10,892 nt of DNA from Clostridia bacterium. Lineage in GTDB: Bacteria > Bacillota > Clostridia > Oscillospirales > CAG-272. The DNA lies in NCBI GenBank assembly GCA_024404435.1, contig JAKSPW010000029.1:1-10892 (forward strand). The letters are read 5' to 3'. Below are positions 1 through 6,130 of this stretch, in pieces. Position 1 is the stretch's first letter; each line of letters opens with the position of its first letter. The position numbers and the translations under genes are program-made. The notes beneath the pieces were generated by a model, which was not told the origin of the DNA, searched no databases, and saw nothing but the letters and a program-made list of their open reading frames with translations.

Positions 1-1637
1 CCGACTTTGTGTCCCTTTGCGGGAACGAGCTCGGTCTTGCAGACCGTGCAGATCTGCGGCTCCGTGCAGGTCGCCGCTTCTCCGGGGACGTGTCCCTTCG
101 CGGGCGCGAGCTCTGCCTTGCAGAACGTGCAGATCTGCGGCTCGGTGCAGGTCGCTGCCTCTCCCGGCGTATGATCTGTCATCGGAAGGATCTCGTCGGA
201 GCCCGAAAGGAGCGTTCCGCAGACGGTGCATTTTTCATACGCGCCGTGACCGGTCGAGATGCAGGTCGGCGCGACGGCTTCCGCCGTCTCAACGTCTGTG
301 TGCGGGCAGGACAGGCTGACCGATACGTCTGCGGCGATCTCGCTGTATCCGTATCTGACCGTCGTCGGGACGGTAAGCTCCGCCTTGCCGTCGGAATCGC
401 TGAAGCTGAACGCTTCTATTGCATCTTCGTCGGTGAAATTAACCGTTATGCGCTCGCCGAGGATGTCTTCATAAGCCTTTTTCACGGCGGCTCTGAGTTC
501 GGCCGGCGTATGTACGCCCGACGCTTTGACCTCAACGCCGTCGAGTGCCGCAAGCGTCTCGTCGCTGAATGGAGCGGCGTATTTGCCGATCGTCACGGCG
601 TTAAGTCTGCCGCTCGTCGCTTTTTCCGATTCTATCGCCGCGTCCACGCACGCCTTTGCTACGTCGACGTATTCACGCGGCAGCTCGCCCACGACCTCGG
701 ACGGGCGCATGTCTGGCAGCTCGCAGCCGTCCGCTCTCATCTCCTCGGGAATCAGCTTTTCCGCGAAGGTGAGGTTGGCGATATATCTGCCGACGTTGAA
801 CGTGAGGTGGCATCTGTCGCGGAGAAGTCCCTCCATCGGGTCGTAGATCGGGTCGATCGTGGAGTTCGCTATCGCTTCCGCGCCGTTCCACAGATCGTTG
901 AGATAGGTGCTGCGTGCGTTCTGCACCGCCGTGCCGACGGGGATTATGCCGGCGATCTTTTTGCCGGAGTTCGTGCCGGTGCAGCTTTCGGCGGCGATCG
1001 TGTTCGCCTGGATATAGCCGAATTCCTTTGCGGTCTTCGTCAGCACGTCAACGGGAGTCGAGTACATCACGAAAATCTGATAGAGATATACTTCCGCACC
1101 CGGCGCGTGCTCTGCGACGTAGTCGAGCATGTAGGGTACGCTTCCCGAAAGCTGACGGTAAGCAGCCGTGACGGCAGATTCGCTCGATTTGCCCGTTTTG
1201 CTCTTGACCTCCTGACCGTACGGCTGGAGCACGACGACGTCCCAGTCGGTGTATTCAAGCGCGTATTTCGACGAAACGTCGGAGCTGCCGAGGATCTGCC
1301 AGCGTCCGTTCGTGTCGTCGGAGATGTTGAGGAAGGTGTACTCGGCGGCGCCGGACTTGGCCTTCGTCGCGTGCCAGCCGAGGGAGACTCCGCCCGACCA
1401 GCAGAGGCCGATATCGACCTTGCAGCCGTCGCCGACCATGCTCTTGATGATCTTATAGAGCATGCTCTGGCAGTAAGCGTCCTGCAGGAAATAACCGCCG
1501 TCGGCGGCATCGTCGGAGTAGCTGTTTCCGATCAGCAGGATCTTGATATAGTCGTCCTTCTCTTCGGCGGAAGCGGTCAGCGGGACCGCCGTGAGAAGCA
1601 TGGCGAGGATGATGAATAAAGAAAATATTTTTTTCAT
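1..1637 (-). CDS. Secreted DUF4886/SGNH-type hydrolase with C-terminal CxxC repeats (partial, runs off the window)
   Basis: At least 545 residues are visible and the stop codon lies beyond the left edge. The ATG at 1637 follows a strong GGAGGGA ribosome site at 1641-1647. Residues 1-24 form a signal peptide with a likely cut after Ala-Ser-Ala. The body resembles the DUF4886 branch of SGNH hydrolases: LLIGNSYSDD (about residues 34-43, presumed nucleophile Ser39), a WDVVVLQPYGQE strand, and a DRCH element giving the Asp-x-x-His pair (Asp274, His277). After the hydrolase domain comes an approximately 100-residue linker. It is followed by Cys-rich repeats of the type GHxPGEAATCTEPQICTxCK, which recur in clostridial surface proteins. 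The protein is probably exported and may act on a polysaccharide or an ester substituent, but the substrate cannot be read from the sequence. It has its own promoter and appears monocistronic. The family call is from motifs; confidence is high for an exported SGNH-like protein and moderate for DUF4886. Confidence 0.85.
   Translation of the reverse strand, partial: MKKIFSLFIILAMLLTAVPLTASAEEKDDYIKILLIGNSYSDDAADGGYFLQDAYCQSMLYKIIKSMVGDGCKVDIGLCWSGGVSLGWHATKAKSGAAEYTFLNISDDTNGRWQILGSSDVSSKYALEYTDWDVVVLQPYGQEVKSKTGKSSESAVTAAYRQLSGSVPYMLDYVAEHAPGAEVYLYQIFVMYSTPVDVLTKTAKEFGYIQANTIAAESCTGTNSGKKIAGIIPVGTAVQNARSTYLNDLWNGAEAIANSTIDPIYDPMEGLLRDRCHLTFNVGRYIANLTFAEKLIPEEMRADGCELPDMRPSEVVGELPREYVDVAKACVDAAIESEKATSGRLNAVTIGKYAAPFSDETLAALDGVEVKASGVHTPAELRAAVKKAYEDILGERITVNFTDEDAIEAFSFSDSDGKAELTVPTTVRYGYSEIAADVSVSLSCPHTDVETAEAVAPTCISTGHGAYEKCTVCGTLLSGSDEILPMTDHTPGEAATCTEPQICTFCKAELAPAKGHVPGEAATCTEPQICTVCKTELVPAKGHKV
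10..171 (-). repeat. 81-bp tandem repeat (two copies) inside the SGNH hydrolase gene
   Basis: Two adjacent copies (10-90 and 91-171) differ at only a few positions and encode a 27-residue unit with a CxEPQICxxC core and the spacing GH-27-GH. A more diverged copy lies just upstream in the gene (about 172-255, CTVCGTLL). More units probably continue past the left edge. The near identity of the two DNA copies suggests recent duplication. Confidence 0.85.
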
Positions 1638-1667
1638 AAGTCCCTCCGCAAAGTCTTTTACGGTTTA

Positions 1668-1696
1668 ATTATACTACACGGGCGTTTTATTTACAA
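1668..1696 (-). promoter_or_regulatory. Sigma-A-type promoter of the SGNH hydrolase gene
   Basis: Read on the minus strand, TTGTAA (1691-1696) and a perfect TATAAT (1668-1673) are separated by 17 bp. The predicted start site near 1661 leaves a 5' leader of about 24 nt before the ATG at 1637. Confidence 0.75.
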
Positions 1697-1726
1697 GAAG
1701 AAATTTTATCCCGTCTGTCGGTATGT

Positions 1727-2137
1727 AAAAAAGCAGACCGACGGCAGGAGAGGATATCCTCCTCCCACTTAATAATGGAGCGAAGCGAGAATTCATGACA
1801 TTCTGCCGAGGTAGAATGTCAATTCATGATTTTCGCGAACGCGAAAATCAATTCATGCGCGAAGCGCAATTCATTTTTCCGTACGGTTTTGGCTGTACAT
1901 TATCTCGTGAGATCCCCACGTCCTCAAGGATTTTGCCGGAGACAAAATCCTTGTCTCCTCGGGATGACAAATAAAGAGAAGATGGCAGCCGCCGCTTTGC
2001 TCCTGCCATTCCGTTACAGCAAAACAGAAACGGCAATAACTGCACGAAAAGTAAACAGGCTGTACTTAATGTGTCATTGCGAGGGCGTTTTCGCCCGTGG
2101 CAATCTCAAAAAAAGACGTGCGGATTTGATTTTTCGT
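1727..2137 (+). repeat. Composite hairpin-rich dispersed repeat, copy A
   Basis: This approximately 410-bp non-coding element recurs inverted at 6131-6526 (copy B). The order of shared blocks is: a poly-A/GACCG start; a variable hairpin ending in CCTCCC; TAATGGAGCGAAGCGAG; three ATTCA-separated hairpins; TTTTTCCGT-CGGTTT; GATCCCCAC, a variable hairpin (1926-1952) and CCTCGGGATGACAA; a TAAAGAGAAGA block; TGTCATTGCGAGGGCG...CGCCCGTGGCAATCTCA (2072-2107); and a GTGCGG/TTT end. Copies A and B share a 63-bp perfectly identical stretch (1820-1882). Blocks of the GTCATCCCGAG and TCATTGCGAGG...TGGCAATCTC kind are familiar dispersed repeats in many bacterial genomes. The element has no convincing reading frame. 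Together with the hairpins to its right it fills the gene-free stretch 1638-2389. Confidence 0.85.
1791..1873 (+). repeat. Array of three TG...CA hairpins separated by ATTCA (in copy A)
   Basis: ATTCA occurs at 1791-1795, 1822-1826, 1851-1855 and 1869-1873. Each interval between two ATTCA words is exactly one inverted repeat that begins TG and ends CA: 1796-1821 (arms TGACATTCT/AGAATGTCA), 1827-1850 (arms TGATTTTCGC/GCGAAAATCA, loop GAAC) and 1856-1868 (arms TGCGC/GCGCA, loop GAA). Confidence 0.9.
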
Positions 2138-2140
2138 TGC

Positions 2141-2276
2141 GGGATGTCGGCACGACTTTAGTCGTGTGGCGCACGTCCCATACAGACAAAACAAACGTTT
2201 GCTTTCAGCCGTAGTGCATGTCTGTAAGAGAAAGAAAAAATCAAGAAAACCGTAGGGGTCGGCGCCTCGACGACCC
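2141..2276. repeat. Cluster of three further hairpins in the gene-free region
   Basis: Three inverted repeats follow copy A and are absent beside copy B. The first is CACGAC-TTTA-GTCGTG (2151-2166), inside an imperfect outer pairing GGGA...TCCC (2141-2179). The second is a long stem TACAGACA...TGTCTGTA (2181-2226) whose loop contains the palindrome CAAACGTTTG. The third is GGGTCG...CGACCC (2256-2276), preceded by CCGTAGG. They may be remnants of dispersed repeats or a structured RNA. No reading frame here looks real. Confidence 0.6.
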
Positions 2277-2338
2277 GTCAGTGCTCGCTCATCAAAAAAA
2301 CAGAACAAAAAATTTTTTAAGTTTTTTCGGTAAAGGGT

Positions 2339-2378
2339 GCGGGGAACCCCGTTTTTTTCAAAAAAGGGGGTTCCCCGC
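2339..2378 (-). terminator. Hairpin downstream of the SPFH gene; likely terminator of the O-acetylation operon
   Basis: An almost perfect stem (GCGGGGAACCCC with a poly-T arm, against a poly-A arm with GGGGGTTCCCCGC; one mismatch in about 19 pairs) starts 12 bp past the SPFH stop codon. AT-rich DNA follows on the minus strand (2306-2328), but there is no uninterrupted T-run directly at the stem base. The flank matches the terminator downstream of groEL (6550-6620), so this appears to be a second, more decayed copy of the same terminator-type repeat. Confidence 0.65.
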
Positions 2379-2389
2379 CAATAATTATT

Positions 2390-3178
2390 TTACTTTTCCA
2401 AATCAATCAGCGTCGAAGCGCCGCCCGTGACCTGCGGGAGAACACCGTTCCACTTCTCGATCTTCAGATATTCGATGATATCGGGAGAGAGCGAATCGCT
2501 GATCGTGCCGTTCGCGGCGGCTTCCGCCTCAGCCTTGATGCGGATCGTCTCCGCGTCGGCCTCGGCGTTCGTGATCGCCGTCTGCTTCTCGGTCTCCGCC
2601 TTCAGGAGCTGCTGCTGTGCGACCTGCTTTTCCTCGATCGCCGTAATGAATGCCTCCGAGAAGTCAAAGTTGATGATGTTCACGTCCGTGACGAAAAGGC
2701 CCGATTCGTTCAGCTTTTCGTTGAGCTCCGTGACGAGGCCGTCGGAGATGAGCGCACGGTTCGTGACGCTCTCCTCAGCCGTATACTTCGCCGTGATCGC
2801 CTTGAGCACCTCGTTGACGGCGGGCGTCACGAGGATCGACTCGTAATCGGCACCGATATTCTTGAAAATATTGTAGGATTTGCTCGTGTCGACGCGATAG
2901 TTTATCGCGAGCACGGTCGAAACGGTCTGAAGGTCCTTCGAGAACGCCTCGGTCGAGACCTCGAGCTTGACTATCCTGTTGTCGATGCGGACGATCTTCT
3001 GCACGAACGGGATCTTGAAGTGGATGCCCTCCTGCAGGACTCTGTCCGACACCTTTCCGAGCGTCACGACGACGCCGGTGTGACCTGCCTCAACGACCGT
3101 GAAGCAGTTTGAAATGATGATGATCGCGAGAATTATCAGCGCGATGATCCCTATCGTCTTCTTTCTTACCTTGTCCAT
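2390..3178 (-). CDS. Small SPFH/prohibitin-family membrane protein
   Basis: 262 residues, with the ATG at 3178 behind AGGAG at 6-7 nt spacing. Residues 8-27 form a single N-terminal membrane anchor. An SPFH/band-7 domain follows (about 28-180), with the typical VxAGHTGVVVTLGKV entry and the LQEGIHFKIPF motif. The Ala/Glu/Gln-rich helix at about 181-222 (EEKQVAQQQLLKAETEKQ) should form the coiled coil that drives ring assembly. The end, SPDIIEYLKIEKWNGVLPQV, is typical of prohibitin/HflK-like proteins. Family members form large membrane-bound rings or cages that modulate proteases or organise membrane domains. No FtsH or NfeD-type partner is visible nearby. It is the last gene of an operon and starts 22 bp after the SGNH acetylation gene. 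Its link to polysaccharide O-acetylation is unexplained. Family confidence is high; its role is unknown. Confidence 0.9.
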   Translation of the reverse strand: MDKVRKKTIGIIALIILAIIIISNCFTVVEAGHTGVVVTLGKVSDRVLQEGIHFKIPFVQKIVRIDNRIVKLEVSTEAFSKDLQTVSTVLAINYRVDTSKSYNIFKNIGADYESILVTPAVNEVLKAITAKYTAEESVTNRALISDGLVTELNEKLNESGLFVTDVNIINFDFSEAFITAIEEKQVAQQQLLKAETEKQTAITNAEADAETIRIKAEAEAAANGTISDSLSPDIIEYLKIEKWNGVLPQVTGGASTLIDLEK

Positions 3179-3200
3179 GTTTTTTCTCCTTTTCGTTTTC

Positions 3201-4403
3201 TTACTGACCGTTGAAATACGGGTCGAGCAGTGATTCGTAGTCTCTTATGCACACGACGACGTCGGGCTTGTTCTCTTCGATGAACTCGTCGAGTGTCATC
3301 TTATCGTAATGCCTCATGTCGAGCGACCACATCGTGTCGAAATTGTACCAGATGATGCTCTCCACGGGGTTTGTGAAGCTGTCGCCGTAAATGAGTATCT
3401 TCGGCAGCTCCGACCTGTCTGTTTCGATCCTCGTGATCGACACGTCGCCGCCCATGTAAAGGTCGTACAGCACGTCCTCCCACTCGTTCTGCGGCGTTTT
3501 ATATACGGCGGGCTCGCCCGGGATGTCACTGCCGTAGTTCCACCTTGTGAACGGAACGCTCACCTTCGGCGTGATGAGTGACAGCTTTTCGTCCGCACGG
3601 CGGAGTCCGAGCAGCTTTCTCGTGCGCGAGCCGACGTAGTTGTTAGGCAGCTCCGTCACCGTGTATTCGTCGCCGTCGAGCACGTCGAGTCCCGCTCCCG
3701 TCTCGGAGTTATATCTCTCGAGGATCGCACGGTACGTCTCGTACGCGCCGAAAATGCTGAAATGATTGTCGACCTTCGACGAAAATTCGGGAAGATTTCC
3801 GAGCTCCTCAAAGCGTGCTTTCATATCAATGTACTTTACTCCGAGCGAGTCGAGAGCGGCAAAGAGAGCCGTGCACGACTTCTCCGTGTACTCCGCACGG
3901 GAGTTTAGGTACCACGGGTACGAGTCTTCATAGCACACGTACTGGCACGGAACGGCGACGTAGTAGAACTCGCCTCCGTACCTGCGAACCGCGTAAGTAT
4001 GTCTCGCGAGGTTCGACGAGATGAGCTTCACGTACTCCGCGATCTCGTCCTCGTCCACCGCCTCGGGCTTGTTGTACGGCAGGTACACGCCGTCCGCCAT
4101 CACGACCTCGTTCACGACGGGACGGCGAAGCACGTCCATGTTCAGAAGCGTGTGATATTTCAGCACCGCGCCGCGTCCCGCGACGTGATCGCGCATCCAG
4201 TCCTCGAAGTCCGAAAAGAACGTTCCGTCGAGGACCGTCTCCGCCTTGACTTCCGGAAACGGAGTCAGATTTCTGTTTTCAAAATAAGAATACCCCTGAT
4301 AATTCGTCTTCATTCTGTAAGCCGTGAGGGCGAATATCCCGAAGATCACGGCGAGGAACACCGCGCAGAGCGCGATGCGGCAGAATTTTTCAAATTTTTT
4401 CAT
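3201..4403 (-). CDS. AlgJ/AlgX-like (DHHW-family) SGNH protein, partner of the MBOAT acyltransferase
   Basis: 400 residues from the ATG at 4403. That start is preferred over a GTG nine bases upstream because GAGGTG, which overlaps the stop codon of the preceding MBOAT gene, sits 6 nt before the ATG and suggests coupled translation. An N-terminal membrane anchor (about residues 8-30) places the rest outside the cell. FEDWMRDHVAGR (about residues 66-77) is the usual AlgJ-like entry motif. The catalytic elements occur in the permuted order known from AlgX/AlgJ: Asp212-x-His214 (VDNHFSIFGAY, where DHHW proteins usually have D-x-HW) and then the nucleophile Ser342 in IYGDSFTNP. Such proteins take acetyl groups delivered across the membrane by an MBOAT protein and place them on an extracytoplasmic polysaccharide. 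The acceptor polymer cannot be inferred. The MBOAT gene lies 10 bp upstream and the SPFH gene 22 bp downstream, in one operon. Confidence 0.88.
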   Translation of the reverse strand: MKKFEKFCRIALCAVFLAVIFGIFALTAYRMKTNYQGYSYFENRNLTPFPEVKAETVLDGTFFSDFEDWMRDHVAGRGAVLKYHTLLNMDVLRRPVVNEVVMADGVYLPYNKPEAVDEDEIAEYVKLISSNLARHTYAVRRYGGEFYYVAVPCQYVCYEDSYPWYLNSRAEYTEKSCTALFAALDSLGVKYIDMKARFEELGNLPEFSSKVDNHFSIFGAYETYRAILERYNSETGAGLDVLDGDEYTVTELPNNYVGSRTRKLLGLRRADEKLSLITPKVSVPFTRWNYGSDIPGEPAVYKTPQNEWEDVLYDLYMGGDVSITRIETDRSELPKILIYGDSFTNPVESIIWYNFDTMWSLDMRHYDKMTLDEFIEENKPDVVVCIRDYESLLDPYFNGQ

Positions 4404-4413
4404 TTCCGCCACC

Positions 4414-5835
4414 TCAGAATCTGAAATAAATGAACGGGTTGAAGCTGCCCGAGACGAGCTTCATGTACCCGAGGGCGAATACGACGACGGCGTAGAGCTT
4501 CGGCGCCGCATGATATACGATCTGCGGGAAAGTGCCGCCATCGGAAAGGCGCTTTTTGATAAGCTTTCCGAGCGGGAAGCAGCCGATCACGCAGAGGACG
4601 AATTCGGGCAGATACTGCAGCAGATAGTAGACGGCCTCGCCGGAGAAGAGGTTTCCTCCCGCACCGAACATCACGCCGACGTACCTTGCGGCGTAGCCGA
4701 TCGTGTCGGAACGGAAGAGCACCCAGCTGATAACGACGATCAGCAGAACGAGGATATGCCTTATCACTGCGGGTATCTTCGGAAGGATCTTCCCGAGCAG
4801 ATACTTTTCCGCGATGAGAAGCACGCCGAAGTATGCTCCCCAAAGGATGAACGTCCACGCCGCGCCGTGCCACATTCCGGTGAGCGTCCAGACCACCATC
4901 AGGTTGAAGATATGGCGAGCCTTCGAGCATCTGTTGCCGCCGAGCGGTATGTAAACGTAGTCGCGGAACCACGTCGAGAGCGAGATGTGCCATCTGCGCC
5001 AGAAGTCCGTGACGCTCGAGGCGACGTAGGGATAGTTGAAGTTTTCCTCAAAGCGGAATCCGAACATTTTGCCGAGTCCGATCGCCATGTCGGAGTAGGC
5101 GGAAAAATCAAAGTAGATCTGGAAGGTGTAGGCGATGGCTCCGACCCACGCGACAGCCGTCGTCGAGGGATCCGCCGCAAAGACCTGATCCGCGATCTCG
5201 CCCATCGCGTTGGCGAGTATCATTTTCTTGGCGAAACCGATCATGAAGCGCTCCACGCCGTCCGAGAAGAGCTCGAGCGTGTGACGGCGGGCGTTCAGTT
5301 CGCGTTCGACCGTCGTGTAGCGCACGATGGGGCCCGCGACGAGCTGCGGGAAGAGCGCAACGTACAGTGCGACCTTCAGCGGGTTTTTCTGCACCGCCGC
5401 GTCGCCTCTGTAAACGTCGATGACGTAGCTCGCGCCCTGAAACGTGAAAAAGCTGATGCCCACGGGGAGCACGATGCTCGTCACTCTGACGGAGAGACCG
5501 AGATTTGCCGCGACCTCCGTCGCGAAATTAGCGTATTTGAAGTATCCGAGAAGCGCAAAGTTCGCCACCAGCGTGAGGATGAATATCACCCGTCTTGCCG
5601 CCCTTGACGCGGGGCGCGTGACGGTCAGTCCGCCGACGTAGTTTATCACGATCGACGCGCCGAGAAGCCCGAGGAAGCGCACTCCGTTGAAGCCGTAAAA
5701 CACTGCGCTGAATGCGAGAAGCACGAAGTTTTTCCACCAGAGCAGCCGTCCGTCTTTTCCCTGCGGGATAATAAAATAACAAAGGAAAAGAAGCGGCAGG
5801 AACAAAATCAGAAAATCAGTATTCGTAAACAGCAT
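4414..5835 (-). CDS. MBOAT-family membrane O-acyltransferase (AlgI/DltB-like)
   Basis: 473 residues, a normal length for AlgI-type MBOAT proteins. The ATG at 5835 is chosen because AAAGG lies 7 nt before it; an in-frame TTG 21 bases upstream has no ribosome site. The protein is highly hydrophobic with about ten membrane segments. Diagnostic motifs are LPVGISFFTFQGASYVIDVYRG, FPQLVAGPIVR, YFDFSAYSDMAIGLGKMFG, NFNYPY, DFWRRWHISLSTWFRDYVYIPLGG (His283) and the invariant histidine in TGMWHGAAWTF (His323). The family moves acetyl groups from a cytoplasmic donor across the membrane; the SGNH protein encoded next in the operon would complete the transfer. This is the first gene of the operon, with a promoter 46-74 bp upstream. 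Within the family the exact substrate (alginate-like, peptidoglycan or other glycan) is not determinable. D-alanylation is less likely because no dlt genes are adjacent. Confidence 0.93.
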   Translation of the reverse strand: MLFTNTDFLILFLPLLFLCYFIIPQGKDGRLLWWKNFVLLAFSAVFYGFNGVRFLGLLGASIVINYVGGLTVTRPASRAARRVIFILTLVANFALLGYFKYANFATEVAANLGLSVRVTSIVLPVGISFFTFQGASYVIDVYRGDAAVQKNPLKVALYVALFPQLVAGPIVRYTTVERELNARRHTLELFSDGVERFMIGFAKKMILANAMGEIADQVFAADPSTTAVAWVGAIAYTFQIYFDFSAYSDMAIGLGKMFGFRFEENFNYPYVASSVTDFWRRWHISLSTWFRDYVYIPLGGNRCSKARHIFNLMVVWTLTGMWHGAAWTFILWGAYFGVLLIAEKYLLGKILPKIPAVIRHILVLLIVVISWVLFRSDTIGYAARYVGVMFGAGGNLFSGEAVYYLLQYLPEFVLCVIGCFPLGKLIKKRLSDGGTFPQIVYHAAPKLYAVVVFALGYMKLVSGSFNPFIYFRF

Positions 5836-5880
5836 CTTTTTGCCTTTCGATATCAATGCAAATATCTCTCATTATACGGT

Positions 5881-5909
5881 ATTATACCATATTTCCGCGG
5901 TTATTGCAA
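5881..5909 (-). promoter_or_regulatory. Sigma-A-type promoter of the MBOAT-SGNH-SPFH operon
   Basis: On the minus strand, TTGCAA (5904-5909) and a perfect TATAAT (5881-5886) are spaced by 17 bp. A second TATAAT (5871-5876) lies 10 bp further down. The predicted start site near 5874 gives a leader of about 40 nt. Confidence 0.8.
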
Positions 5910-5949
5910 GAGAGGCGGGAGGGCCTCGGAACGGACGTGCAATTTCAGC

Positions 5950-6103
5950 AAGCCTTCCCCAGCGGGGAAGGTGTCGGCGCAGCCGACGGATGAGGAGAGC
6001 ACGGCGCAGACTTTGCATCAAATTAACCGCTTCAGACGGTATTCTCCTCATCCCCCGGCGGCTTGCCGCCTATGTCATCCTTCCCCGCTGGGGAAGGCGC
6101 CTT
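5950..6103. repeat. MITE-like element: inverted pair of approximately 50-60-bp hairpin repeats
   Basis: The left arm (5950-5998) and right arm (6042-6103) are inverted copies. Each contains CCTTCCCC-AGC-GGGGAAGG, then a second small hairpin, then GGATGAGGAGA. The second hairpin differs between the arms: GTCGGC-GCA-GCCGAC on the left, GGCGGC-AA-GCCGCC (minus-strand reading) on the right. About 43 bp of unrelated spacer (5999-6041) separates them. No transposase is present. The CCTTCCCCAGCGGGGAAGG word is a familiar intergenic repeat in gut Firmicutes, which is background knowledge rather than a search result. Confidence 0.8.
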
Positions 6104-6130
6104 AAAGGGAAGTCGTCGGACAGAGGTTAC

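Noticed and set aside
9..1619. A 536-codon open frame on the plus strand
   Set aside because: It is antisense to the SGNH hydrolase gene. Its translation is Arg/Val/Asp-biased with no family signature, as expected for the opposite strand of a GC-rich gene. The minus-strand frame has a signal peptide, motifs, ribosome site and promoter.
1791..1873. CRISPR-like array
   Set aside because: The repeated word is only 5 bp, the intervals differ in length (26, 24 and 13 nt) and are themselves palindromes, and there are no cas genes.
1826..2161. Short open frames inside copies A and B of the repeat (also 6127-6528)
   Set aside because: The frames run through the hairpin stems and are not conserved as proteins between the two copies, whose differences include changes of hairpin length that are not multiples of three. 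No ribosome sites were seen.
4404..4412. GTG start for the AlgJ-like gene
   Set aside because: The ribosome site GAGGTG lies inside or after this codon and is correctly spaced only for the ATG at 4403.
4324..5607. A 427-codon open frame on the plus strand
   Set aside because: It is antisense to the MBOAT gene, charge-biased and without recognisable domains. The minus-strand MBOAT motifs are unequivocal.
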